DNA of 64,000 bases. It comes from GCA-002726655 sp046582185. Its GTDB lineage: Bacteria; Pseudomonadota; Gammaproteobacteria; Pseudomonadales; Azotimanducaceae. Under the pieces are notes generated by a model that did no database searches, was not told the origin of the DNA, and saw nothing but the letters and a program-made list of their open reading frames with translations. This document shows, one piece after another, positions 52,076-60,419 of the stretch. The first letter of the stretch is position 1. Each line of letters starts with the position of its first letter. Where the stretch lies: positions 124,001 to 188,000 of the forward strand of contig JAYGEX010000018.1 in NCBI GenBank assembly GCA_046582185.1, in the 5' to 3' direction. Made by a program: the position numbers and the translations under genes.

Positions 52076-52819
52076 ATGGGTGATGATTCACAAGAATTAG
52101 CTTTCTCGGATAAGTACGATAAAGCACATTCCGAAGCCTACTATAAAAAACACAAGCAAGGGTTCTGGCGTAATTTTTCGAATAGCAGAGAAATCAAGAC
52201 AGCACGGCGGGCCCTCAAGATTGCTGGAAATCCCGAGTCAATCCTGGATCTTCCTTGCGGCGCGGGTCGATTTTGGGGGCTCCTGGCAACGGGTAATGCG
52301 AGGAAATTAATTGCCGCAGACTATAGTTCGGCCATGCTGGAAGTGGCATCGAAGTCACAACCAGAAATATTCAGCTCAAAGTTCACACTGTTACAAACCT
52401 CAGCCTTTGATATCAAACTGCCGGATAGCTCAGTAGAAAACATCTTCTGCATGCGACTAATTCATCATATGGCCGCGCGAAGTGATCGCTTGAGGCTGCT
52501 GAAGGAGTTTCACAGGGTGACGCAGAAGACTGTCTGCATATCGCTCTGGGTTGACGGAAACATTCAGTCCTGGCGCCGACAGAAACTGGAATCCAAACGC
52601 CGAAAAAGAGCATACCAGAATAGACTTGTTATTCCCGCTGCAACAATTGAACAAGAATTTGAGGATTCCGGGTTTAAGATCAGAAAGCACGTCGACATGG
52701 CGCCGCTCATATCAATGTGGCGAGTCTATATACTGGAGAAGGTACCGGAAAAAGTACAAGCCTCAGAAGGGAATGCTAAAAAAGCAAATAAAGCTGAAGG
52801 CCCCCTGGCCAGTCAGTAG
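52076..52819 (+). CDS. SAM-dependent methyltransferase, class I
   Basis: 247 residues. Motif I is SILDLPCGAGRFWGLLAT, motif II LIAADYSSAMLEVA, then FDIKLPDSSVENIFCMRLIHHM. The tail is lysine-rich (EKVPEKVQASEGNAKKANKAEG). It ends exactly where the LPS-kinase-like gene begins (stop TAG then ATG), which suggests a coupled function on lipid or LPS core, but the substrate is unknown. Confidence 0.85.
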   Translation: MGDDSQELAFSDKYDKAHSEAYYKKHKQGFWRNFSNSREIKTARRALKIAGNPESILDLPCGAGRFWGLLATGNARKLIAADYSSAMLEVASKSQPEIFSSKFTLLQTSAFDIKLPDSSVENIFCMRLIHHMAARSDRLRLLKEFHRVTQKTVCISLWVDGNIQSWRRQKLESKRRKRAYQNRLVIPAATIEQEFEDSGFKIRKHVDMAPLISMWRVYILEKVPEKVQASEGNAKKANKAEGPLASQ

Positions 52820-53503
52820 ATGCAACATATCAATCTACAACACTTCCTGGATCTTGAACTTGAATATTTTGAACCAGTTAATATACGAAGAGGTGGTTGG
52901 AGCGGCGTAGCCAGAGTCGAATTCGCCGATCAGGCGTATTTCATTAAGCGCCAGGTTAATCACACCTACAGAAATCCTTCACGTTTCTTCCTGAAGTCGC
53001 CAACCCTTCGTCGCGAGTACAATAACTTCCTGAAACTCAAAAACCTGAGCATAGGTACACCAGAGATCATTCTTTACGCCGAAGATGGAGCAGATGCAAT
53101 GATGGTAACTCGCGAACTCACTGGCTTCATAGATCTCAACACATACCTGTCAAGGGTCACTGCCACAGAACCCCGGCGCCAGGTATTTACATGTCTCACA
53201 GAGATAATATTGCGAATTCATTCCAACAATCTTCACCATGGTTGCCTTTATGGCAAACATGTCATGGTTGACGAAGCTAAACCCACGAATATAGCCCTGA
53301 TTGATCTCGAGAAAATGAAATTTGCTCCACGTAAACGTTACAATGCTTGCAAAGATGTCTCTCAACTCATTAGGCAAACCCAGGGAATGTTCGATTCAGA
53401 GCGCAATCAAATACTCTCCGCCTATGAATCGAAGTTTCCAGGGTTCAGAACTGACCTGGAGAAAGACCTGAAAAAGAAGAGTTATAGGCATACCCCCAGC
53501 TAA
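52820..53503 (+). CDS. Lipopolysaccharide kinase InaA/Kdo-kinase-like protein
   Basis: 227 residues with a small protein-kinase fold: RRGGWSGVARVEFADQAYFIKRQVNHTYRNPSRFF (phosphate loop and ATP Lys), REYNNFLKLKNLSIGTPEIILYAEDG, MVTRELTGFIDLNTYL, then the catalytic LHHGCLYGKHVMV (H-x-x-L-x-x-x-H for H-x-D) and ALIDLEKM (D for Mg). These are the features of the InaA/WaaP group that phosphorylates LPS core or Kdo. It is adjacent to the methyltransferase with no gap. Confidence 0.85.
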   Translation: MQHINLQHFLDLELEYFEPVNIRRGGWSGVARVEFADQAYFIKRQVNHTYRNPSRFFLKSPTLRREYNNFLKLKNLSIGTPEIILYAEDGADAMMVTRELTGFIDLNTYLSRVTATEPRRQVFTCLTEIILRIHSNNLHHGCLYGKHVMVDEAKPTNIALIDLEKMKFAPRKRYNACKDVSQLIRQTQGMFDSERNQILSAYESKFPGFRTDLEKDLKKKSYRHTPS

Positions 53504-53565
53504 GAACTCCAGGCATCAAGCCCTCAAACTAAACACCTTTTGAAAAATTATACGCCACCAAGACC

Positions 53566-55071
53566 ATGACTAACCTATACGACTTATATCAGGACCGATT
53601 CCAATCTGGTACAGATTTTATTCTCTCACCCGATAACAAAGTGCTCGCCAGTTATGAGGATCTGGATTGCAAGAGTGCGCAATATGCGAATTGCTTAATT
53701 GATCTTGGCCTCAGCAGAGGTGACAGGGTGATAGTTCAAGTGGAAAAAACAATCGAATGCCTCTACTTGTATTTTGCTTGCCTTCGCGCAGGATTGATTT
53801 ATTTACCCCTTAACACCGCCTATCAAAAACACGAGTTCGAGTACTTTATTAACGATGCTACACCCGAGCTGATTATTTGCTCACCAGACAACGAAGAACT
53901 CTACAAGTCTTTGTCTACCGGTAAAAGTACCAGTAAAATCTTTACCCTGGATGAAAGCAGTACAGGGTCGCTAAGCAAAAATTGCGAAGGCTTGCCAACG
54001 CTATTCCAGAGCGCTCAATGTGATGCCTCAGACATCGCAGCAATCCTCTATACATCTGGAACTACCGGTCGTCCCAAAGGCGCGATGATCAGCCATGGTA
54101 ATCTGATTGAAAACAGCCTGGCATTACACAAGGCGTGGGGATGGGTCCCAGGCGACATTATGTTGCATGCACTTCCTATCTTTCACATCCATGGATTGTT
54201 CGTCGCAACCCATTTGGCGGTTCTAAATGCTAGTCCTATCATTTTCCTCAAAAACTTTGCCGCTGACGAAGTGATTCGACTCCTGCCTTCAGCGACGGTT
54301 TACATGGGCGTACCAACAAACTACACAAGGTTGCTCGCAAATTCCGACCTCAATCAGGCCGCCTGCCAAAATATGAGACTGTTTACCGCCGGATCGGCAC
54401 CCTTATTGCCCCAGACTTTTGCAGAATTTGAATCCAGGACCGGGCACACAATTGTTGAGCGTTATGGCATGACCGAGACTGGTATGAATACCAGCAATCC
54501 CCTCGAGGGCATCAGAAAAGCTGGCACTGTCGGCCCGCCATTGCCAGATGTAAGCTGTAAGGTCGTAGACAATAAGGGCACAGAAGTAGGAACAGGCAAA
54601 ACCGGTAATCTTCTGGTGAAGGGAGGCAACGTATTTAAAGGTTACTGGCAGATGCCTGAGAAGACGAAAGAAGAATTTACGGAAGATGGCTATTTCAAAA
54701 CCGGCGACCTAGCAAGCTGCGACGAAGATGGCTACATATCAATCGTTGGTCGAAATAAAGACATGATCATCACTGGCGGGCTCAATGTCTATCCGAGGGA
54801 AATTGAAGAGTGTATCGATAAGCTGGATGGCGTTCAGGAATCAGCCGTCATTGGGTTGTCTGATGACGATTTCGGTGAAGCCGTGACCGCTATTGTCGTT
54901 CTAACGAAGGACTCGAATCTTGATGCTCAATCAATTACAGCTTATTTGAAAGACACCGTGGCAAACTTCAAGGTAGCAAGGAAGGTGTACTTCCTCGACG
55001 AGTTACCCAGAAATACCATGGGCAAAGTGCAGAAGAATCTTCTTAGGGAAATGTACAAGCCTGAGCCCTAG
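53566..55071 (+). CDS. Malonyl-CoA synthetase-like AMP-binding enzyme (MatB)
   Basis: 501 residues of the adenylate-forming family. A3 motif YTSGTTGRPKGAMISHGNL, A5 YGMTETGMN, A8 YFKTGDLASCDEDGYISIVGRNKDMI and the catalytic Lys in NTMGKVQKNLLREM. The segment LHALPIFHIHGLFVATH and the short length are typical for malonyl-CoA synthetases, which convert malonate, ATP and CoA to malonyl-CoA. A wider dicarboxylic specificity (methylmalonate) cannot be excluded. It stands alone, 62 bp after the LPS kinase. Confidence 0.87.
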   Translation: MTNLYDLYQDRFQSGTDFILSPDNKVLASYEDLDCKSAQYANCLIDLGLSRGDRVIVQVEKTIECLYLYFACLRAGLIYLPLNTAYQKHEFEYFINDATPELIICSPDNEELYKSLSTGKSTSKIFTLDESSTGSLSKNCEGLPTLFQSAQCDASDIAAILYTSGTTGRPKGAMISHGNLIENSLALHKAWGWVPGDIMLHALPIFHIHGLFVATHLAVLNASPIIFLKNFAADEVIRLLPSATVYMGVPTNYTRLLANSDLNQAACQNMRLFTAGSAPLLPQTFAEFESRTGHTIVERYGMTETGMNTSNPLEGIRKAGTVGPPLPDVSCKVVDNKGTEVGTGKTGNLLVKGGNVFKGYWQMPEKTKEEFTEDGYFKTGDLASCDEDGYISIVGRNKDMIITGGLNVYPREIEECIDKLDGVQESAVIGLSDDDFGEAVTAIVVLTKDSNLDAQSITAYLKDTVANFKVARKVYFLDELPRNTMGKVQKNLLREMYKPEP

Positions 55072-55123
55072 CTCCGCAACATCTACCTCCGTGAACATCT
55101 TATGAAATGTTCTTAACCAGAGC

Positions 55124-55151
55124 TTGTCGCGTGTTAACATGCGCGCATAAT
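55124..55151 (+). promoter_or_regulatory. Candidate sigma-70 promoter of purN
   Basis: TTGTCG, a 16-bp spacer and CATAAT lie 44 bp before the GTG start of purN. A GAACAT-N8-ATGTTC palindrome (about 55092-55111) lies just upstream of the -35 and could be an operator, but no regulator is recognised. I found no PurR-type box. Confidence 0.45.
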
Positions 55152-55194
55152 TTTCAACCATTTCGATAGCGGAATCGCCCGGGAGGCAATCCCA

Positions 55195-55794
55195 GTGCTT
55201 AACGACATTAGTTCTCGAAATGTCTACAATCTCGGCGTCCTGGTATCGCACAATGGTTCAAATTTTCAGGCGATTATTGACGCATGCAAATCGAAGGTAA
55301 TTAACGCCACTGTTGCCCTGGCGATTAGTAACAACAGCAAATCCCATGGCTTGGTTCGTGCCCGTTCAGAAAATATTCCAGCCTTACATCTTTCCAGTAA
55401 AACTCATCCGCAAACACTTGACGATGCAATCCTCTCCGCACTGGAAGACCACGACATAGATCTTGTTGTAACTGCCGGTTACATGAAGAAGCTAGGCCCT
55501 AAAACCCTGAAACGCTATAGGGGTAAGATCATAAACATTCACCCGGCTCTTCTGCCGAAGTACGGCGGGACCGGGATGTACGGGCTAAACGTACACAAGG
55601 CAGTTCTGGCATCCCGGGACAAAGAGACAGGTATTACTGTTCACTATGTTGACGGTAGCTACGACACGGGCGAAATCATTTCTCAAACCACGGTCAAAGT
55701 GATTAGCGGCGATACGCCGGAAACCCTGGCTGCGCGAGTTATAATAGAAGAACACAAGTTGCTTGTTCATACCCTCAAATCGATTACAGGATAG
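55195..55794 (+). CDS. purN: Phosphoribosylglycinamide formyltransferase
   Basis: 199 residues. GVLVSHNGSNFQAIIDA (phosphate binding), IVVTAGYMKKLGP-type block, the catalytic NIHPALLPKYGGTGMYGLNVHKAVLA (N, H and the following D in HYVDGSYDTGEI). It transfers the formyl of 10-formyl-THF to GAR in purine synthesis. Start is GTG 55195 with GGGAGG upstream. The usual partner purM is not adjacent. Its stop TAG (55792-55794) is the first triplet of repeat copy D. Confidence 0.93.
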   Translation: MLNDISSRNVYNLGVLVSHNGSNFQAIIDACKSKVINATVALAISNNSKSHGLVRARSENIPALHLSSKTHPQTLDDAILSALEDHDIDLVVTAGYMKKLGPKTLKRYRGKIINIHPALLPKYGGTGMYGLNVHKAVLASRDKETGITVHYVDGSYDTGEIISQTTVKVISGDTPETLAARVIIEEHKLLVHTLKSITG

Positions 55795-55920
55795 CTGGTT
55801 CTTATCATAATTCTAGGCTCGCCAGTGCTAGTTCCTTTACAGGCTATTAATTTGCCTTTCTAACAAGAATTCGGTTCTGCATATTTTTTAATTCACACAT
55901 TTACTGGACAGAAACTAACT
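55792..55920 (-). repeat. Gene-border repeat, copy D
   Basis: Right end, read on the minus strand: AGTTAGTTTCTGTCCAGTAA followed by ATGTGTGAATTAAAAAA, closely matching the first 37 bp of copy B. Left end: TAGCTGGTTCTTATCATAA, like the right end of copy F. It fills the whole gap between purN and prs and ends directly before the prs ATG. The internal core is diverged. Confidence 0.7.
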
Positions 55921-56961
55921 ATGAAATCGCCAAACAGTAATACCTCCAGACCACGCGATGCCCGCGCACCTATTGCGCTAATGACTTGTGAGTCCGGGCG
56001 ACATCTGGCTGAATCGGTGGCTGGCCATATGGGCAGGGAATTGGTGCCAACAGTTGAGACCTGGTTCGCCTGTGGCGAGGGCAAGATCGAAATTCAAGCT
56101 AATGTCCGCGGACACGACCTGTACATTTTTCAGTCGCCAGTTGGAAAGCAGGATGATCTTTCCGTCTATGATAGATTCATCATGCTTCTGCACGCAGTTG
56201 AAGCCGCAGCACTATCAGACGCACAATATATCACCGTAATAATCCCTTACTACCCAGGCGCTCGTCAGGACAAAAGGAAGGGGCGCACCAGGGAAGGGAT
56301 CAGCGCAGGACTGTTTGCCCGTATGTTGCAAAGCGCCGGCGCTGACCGGGTTGTTACAACCGAGATACACAACGATGCCATTGCCGGCATGTTCAACCCT
56401 ACGATGACGCATCTTGAAAACGTATTTCTAACCAAGCGATTCTCACACTGGTTAAAGTCGAAGGGACTTGTTGGTGATGTAGTCGTATCACCTGACGTTG
56501 GTTATCTGGAACGCGCACGAACATATGCGGAAGAGCTATCGGCAGATTTAGCCGCCTTGTCCAAGGAGCGGGATTACTCACAACCAAACCAGGTTCTTCG
56601 TTCCACTCTCATCGGCAACGTTGATGGACGCAATGTCCTCATGGTAGACGACATTATAGATACCGCTGGATCAGTCGTTGCCGCGATCGAAGAGCTCAAA
56701 AAGCACGGCGCCAAAGACATAGTTATGGCATGCGTGCACCCAATATTATCCGGCCCCGCCTGGGAAAGACTCACTGCTGTCAAAGATAGATCTCTTGAGG
56801 AAGGCTGGAACTTTCAAATAGTAGGGACCAGCTCTGTACGTCATCAGAATACGCCTGAGTGGTACCACTCATACCGGATCGAAAAATTACTAGCGGCCAT
56901 TTTGGAAAAGATCAATTCCAGAGGCAGCGTGACCGGCGTTCAGAATTCGCCTGATCAATAG
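55921..56961 (+). CDS. prs: Ribose-phosphate pyrophosphokinase
   Basis: 346 residues. The PRPP-binding motif is VLMVDDIIDTAGSVVAAIEEL; the ATP flap region is IPYYPGARQDKRKGRTREGISAGLFARML and VVTTEIHNDAIAGMF; VVSPDVGYLERA is the third block. It makes PRPP for purines, pyrimidines, His, Trp and NAD. It is about 30 residues longer than usual Prs, due to the N-terminus (PNSNTSRPRDARAP) and the C-terminal tail, and has a changed R-x-D flap, so it belongs to the divergent class of Prs-like proteins. A second canonical prs elsewhere is possible. Confidence 0.87.
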   Translation: MKSPNSNTSRPRDARAPIALMTCESGRHLAESVAGHMGRELVPTVETWFACGEGKIEIQANVRGHDLYIFQSPVGKQDDLSVYDRFIMLLHAVEAAALSDAQYITVIIPYYPGARQDKRKGRTREGISAGLFARMLQSAGADRVVTTEIHNDAIAGMFNPTMTHLENVFLTKRFSHWLKSKGLVGDVVVSPDVGYLERARTYAEELSADLAALSKERDYSQPNQVLRSTLIGNVDGRNVLMVDDIIDTAGSVVAAIEELKKHGAKDIVMACVHPILSGPAWERLTAVKDRSLEEGWNFQIVGTSSVRHQNTPEWYHSYRIEKLLAAILEKINSRGSVTGVQNSPDQ

Positions 56962-56988
56962 GGCTGGTGAGGCTGTTTATATAGAGCA

Positions 56989-57026
56989 GCTGAGGGCTCC
57001 TTATTCAGAACCGCTGAGGGCTCCTT
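56989..57026 (+). repeat. 14-bp direct repeat overlapping the ileS promoter
   Basis: GCTGAGGGCTCCTT occurs at 56989-57002 and again at 57013-57026, a 24-bp period that is close to two helical turns. The second copy overlaps the -35 box. This arrangement suits a dimeric activator or repressor, or is a small local duplication. Confidence 0.7.
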
Positions 57027-57052
57027 GACATGGAACAAGATAGGTCTATCCT
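57025..57052 (+). promoter_or_regulatory. Candidate ileS promoter
   Basis: A perfect -35 TTGACA, a 16-bp spacer and TATCCT (4 of 6 to TATAAT). Transcription would start at about 57058-57060, that is at or next to the ATG of the leader peptide, so the leader may be translated from a nearly leaderless mRNA. Confidence 0.6.
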
Positions 57053-57058
57053 TGTGGC

Positions 57059-57121
57059 ATGAAATTTCACGACAAGAACGCGATTATAATTAGCATTATT
57101 CACTACCCCTTGGTGGGTTAA
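57059..57121 (+). CDS. Putative ileS leader peptide (Ile-rich, 20 residues)
   Basis: ATG AAA TTT CAC... encodes MKFHDKNAIIISIIHYPLVG and stops at TAA. Five of the twenty codons are Ile (ATT, ATA, ATT, ATT, ATT at 57083-57100), six codons in a row with only one Ser between. The peptide ends inside the hairpin region that precedes the ileS terminator. This is the layout of an amino-acid-biosynthesis leader such as those of ilv, his or pheST operons, here in front of the isoleucyl-tRNA synthetase gene. No convincing ribosome site is visible; translation may be leaderless. Confidence 0.75.
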   Translation: MKFHDKNAIIISIIHYPLVG

Positions 57122-57173
57122 TGCTTGGTCGCCAAGTCATTAAAAACCCGCCACCACCGGCGGGTTTTTTTTT
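57094..57173 (+). promoter_or_regulatory. ileS transcription attenuator (protector, antiterminator, terminator)
   Basis: Three exclusive pairings are readable. Protector 1:2: CATTA (57094-57098) with TAATG (57119-57123) and CTACC (57103-57107) with GGTGG (57112-57116). Antiterminator 2:3: GGTGGGTT (57112-57119) with AACCCGCC (57145-57152), AATG (57120-57123) with CATT (57138-57141), and inside it CTTGG/CCAAG (57124-57136). Terminator 3:4: AAAAACCCGCC with GGCGGGTTTTT (57142-57152, 57159-57169), plus a nine-T tract. A ribosome stalled at the Ile codons would cover segment 1 and free 2 to pair with 3, letting RNA polymerase enter ileS. Confidence 0.8.
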
Positions 57174-57217
57174 ACAAAAAATATGATCTAGGCAAGTTTT
57201 AACATTGGACAGCAATT

Positions 57218-60200
57218 GTGACGAATAGTACGAACCCTGGAAGCGATAACTTTTCATTTCTCGATGCAGAGCATGAGAATCTGAAATTTTGGAAAGATGC
57301 AGGGATTTTCCAAAAATCCCTGCAGCAGACTGAAAATTCTGCTCCCTATATATTCTATGACGGACCGCCTTTTGCCACAGGTCTGCCTCACCACGGACAT
57401 CTGGTCGCCTCAACAATTAAAGATGTTGTACCCCGATATTTCACGATGAAGGGCTATCACGTGCAGCGGCGATTTGGCTGGGATTGCCATGGGCTTCCCA
57501 TCGAGCACGAAATAGACAAGAAGCTTGGCATGTCATCAAAGGAGGCCGTCGAAAAGCTTGGCATCAAAGGTTACAACGACGAGTGCCGTGGCATCGTGCA
57601 GCGATTCACCTCCGAATGGGAAAAGACAATTACCAGGATCGGTCGTTGGGTGGACTTCGAAAATGATTACAAAACGATGGACCCCTGGTACATGGAGTCA
57701 GTTTGGTGGGTCGTAAAACAACTATGGGAAAAAGACCTGATCTATCGTGGAATAAAAGTCGTTCCCTTCTCCACTGCATTGAGCACTGTCCTCTCGAATT
57801 TCGAAGCCACATCAAATTACCAGGACGTTCAAGACCCTGCCGTTACCATCCTGTTTAAATTGAATGACGAAGACAATACTTACATCGCGGCATGGACGAC
57901 CACACCCTGGACACTGCCCTCTAACCTTGCCCTGTGCGTCGGTGCCGACATTGACTATGTGAAGGTATACGACAAGGACATTGATAAATACATCATTCTT
58001 GCCGAGGCACGCCTCGAGGCCGTAGGTAAAGGGAAAAATCTTGAGGTCGTTAACAAGTTCAAGGGTACAACGCTCCTCGGTAAAGAATATGAACCACTCT
58101 TTCCCTATTTTCAGGATCAGAAGCAGGAAGGTGCCTTTTGTATCTTGACCGATGACTACGTCACAACAGATAGCGGCACTGGCATTGTTCACCAGGCCCC
58201 CGCCTTCGGTGAAGATGATTATCGTGTACTAAAGAATGCAAATATCACGGCAATGGTTTGCCCCGTCGACATGCAGGGAAAGTTCACTGATGAAGTATCA
58301 GACTTCAAGGGCATGCATGTAAAGGATGCAGACAAAGCCATCATTCGCCATCTGAAAGACCAGGGTAGTTTGTATATTCACGAAGTGATATCACACAGCT
58401 ATCCCTTCTGCCCAAGATCCAATACTCCTATCATCTATCGCACCATCGATTCGTGGTACGTAAGCGTTGAGCCTATGCGAGAAGAACTAATCAAAGCCAA
58501 CGATGAGATTAATTGGGTGCCTGCTCACTTAAAGGCTGGACGCATGGGCAACTGGCTGGAAGGTGCTATCGACTGGGCTATCTCCCGGAACCGCTACTGG
58601 GGCACGCCCTTGCCTATCTGGATAAACGATGTAACAGGCAATCGAATCTGCATCGGATCTCGCAAGGAACTTACCGAATATACAGGGGAATTAGTAGACG
58701 ACATCCACCGCGAAAATGTCGACCATCTAACGTTTACCATCGATGGCGAAGAAGGTACTTATCGCCGCATAGAGGAAGTCCTGGATTGCTGGTTCGAATC
58801 AGGCTCAATGCCGTACGCACAACTGCATTACCCATTTGAAAACCAGGAACTCTTTGAACAGGGATTCCCCGCAGAATTCATAGCCGAAGGCCTGGATCAA
58901 ACCCGCGGCTGGTTCTATACACTGATCGTGCTAGGGGTCGCGCTTTACGGTAAAAACCCGTTTAAGAACGTGATCGTCAATGGTCTCGTGATGGCAGAAG
59001 ATGGCAAGAAGATGTCGAAGAGTCTTCGCAATTACACACCCCCAGACGACTTGATGGAAAGCTATGGCGCGGACGCACTTCGCCTGTATCTGATTAATTC
59101 AGGTCTGGTTCGTGCAGAGGAGCAACGCTTTAGCGATTCTGGCGTTAAAGATATGGTCAGACGCGCGCTGCTGCCCTGGCTGAACGCATTCAAATTTCTG
59201 AATACATATGCACGTATCGATAACTGGAGCCCGGATCCCGCACAGCCGGAATCAGACAATATTATGGATCAATGGATCCTGTCCCGATCACAATCGTTAA
59301 AGGCCAATATCTCAACCGAGATGGAGAACTACCATCTATTTAATGTCGTGCCTGCACTATTTGATTTTATAGAAGACCTGACCAATTGGTATATTCGGCT
59401 TAATCGATCAAGGTTTTGGGTTGAAGGATCAAACCAGGATAAGTTCAACGCCTATTCAACACTTTATACAGCGATCTACGAATTAAGTGTGAGCATGGCG
59501 CCATTTGCACCTTTCCTGGCAGAGAGTATCTACCAGCAATTACGCAGCTTTGGAAATACCGAGCTTCCTGAGTCAGTTCATCTCTGCACATACCCGGAGG
59601 CAGACGAACATCGGATCAAGCCACTGCTTGAACAGGCTGTTACACGCATGCAGCACATCATCTTGTTAGGCCGGCAGAAGCGTAACCAGGAGAAGGTTAA
59701 AACAAAGTTCCCCTTGTCCCGGCTAACAGTAATCCATAAGGATCAAACACTCCTCAATGAAATTGCCAGGCTCGGCGATTACCTTAAGACTGAACTCAAC
59801 GTTAAGTCGCTGGAGTATTCAAGTGAGGAAAGTAAATTCATCACCCTTTACAGCAAGCCAAACTCTCCTGTACTCGGCAAAAGATTTGGCAAGCGTTTCA
59901 GGGACATCAAGGCGGGCATAGAAGCACTCACATCAGACGAGATTAATAAACTGCAGCAGAACGGTGAAATCACCATCGATGGCGAAAAATTTGTCAGTGA
60001 CGATATTCTTGTATTCCGGGAAGCCAAAGAAGGGACCAACGCCCTATCTGATCGCTATGTTTCTATCGATCTAGATTGCACACTGAACGAGCAACTTATT
60101 CGGGAAGGTCTCGCAAGGGAGGTCATTAGCCGGATTCAAAAATCCAGAAAGGATAATGGATTTAATGTCGTTGACAGAGTTAAGGTCACCGTTAATGCTT

Positions 60201-60352
60201 CCACCGAACTGCTTAGTGCAATTGTCGAGCACGAAGCCCATATCAAGCAAGAGACGCTGGCCTCAGACCTGGAATACGCTGATTCACAGCAAGAGCTCAG
60301 CTTCGATATTGATGAGCACAATCTCAGCATTTCCTTGAAGCTCAGCGATTAG
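57218..60352 (+). CDS. ileS: Isoleucyl-tRNA synthetase, eukaryotic-like (IleRS2) type
   Basis: 1044 residues, class I. The HIGH-type motif is PPFATGLPHHGHLVAS (HHGH 58-61) and KMSKS is at 598-602. Bacterial IleRS1 has P-P-Y-A-N-G-N-I-H and about 940 residues; the P-F-A-T-G-L-P-H form, the length, and the absence of a C-terminal Cys4 zinc cluster (the tail is TLASDLEYADSQQELSF) mark the IleRS2/eukaryotic type, known for low mupirocin sensitivity. The editing domain (CP1) has WTTTPWTLPSNLALCV and the conserved D in GTGIVHQAPAFGEDDY. GTG start, 44 bp after the attenuator T tract. Confidence 0.95.
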   Translation: MTNSTNPGSDNFSFLDAEHENLKFWKDAGIFQKSLQQTENSAPYIFYDGPPFATGLPHHGHLVASTIKDVVPRYFTMKGYHVQRRFGWDCHGLPIEHEIDKKLGMSSKEAVEKLGIKGYNDECRGIVQRFTSEWEKTITRIGRWVDFENDYKTMDPWYMESVWWVVKQLWEKDLIYRGIKVVPFSTALSTVLSNFEATSNYQDVQDPAVTILFKLNDEDNTYIAAWTTTPWTLPSNLALCVGADIDYVKVYDKDIDKYIILAEARLEAVGKGKNLEVVNKFKGTTLLGKEYEPLFPYFQDQKQEGAFCILTDDYVTTDSGTGIVHQAPAFGEDDYRVLKNANITAMVCPVDMQGKFTDEVSDFKGMHVKDADKAIIRHLKDQGSLYIHEVISHSYPFCPRSNTPIIYRTIDSWYVSVEPMREELIKANDEINWVPAHLKAGRMGNWLEGAIDWAISRNRYWGTPLPIWINDVTGNRICIGSRKELTEYTGELVDDIHRENVDHLTFTIDGEEGTYRRIEEVLDCWFESGSMPYAQLHYPFENQELFEQGFPAEFIAEGLDQTRGWFYTLIVLGVALYGKNPFKNVIVNGLVMAEDGKKMSKSLRNYTPPDDLMESYGADALRLYLINSGLVRAEEQRFSDSGVKDMVRRALLPWLNAFKFLNTYARIDNWSPDPAQPESDNIMDQWILSRSQSLKANISTEMENYHLFNVVPALFDFIEDLTNWYIRLNRSRFWVEGSNQDKFNAYSTLYTAIYELSVSMAPFAPFLAESIYQQLRSFGNTELPESVHLCTYPEADEHRIKPLLEQAVTRMQHIILLGRQKRNQEKVKTKFPLSRLTVIHKDQTLLNEIARLGDYLKTELNVKSLEYSSEESKFITLYSKPNSPVLGKRFGKRFRDIKAGIEALTSDEINKLQQNGEITIDGEKFVSDDILVFREAKEGTNALSDRYVSIDLDCTLNEQLIREGLAREVISRIQKSRKDNGFNVVDRVKVTVNASTELLSAIVEHEAHIKQETLASDLEYADSQQELSFDIDEHNLSISLKLSD

Positions 60353-60419
60353 GCCGAACAGACAGATCTTAGCTATTGCATCATTGCCCCCGGACACGAT
60401 GATTCTACCGCTTTGAGTC

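Noticed and set aside
57094..57217. T-box riboswitch before ileS
   Set aside because: No T-box sequence (GGGTGGNACCGCG) or specifier stem is present; the Ile-rich open frame with alternating hairpins explains the region better.
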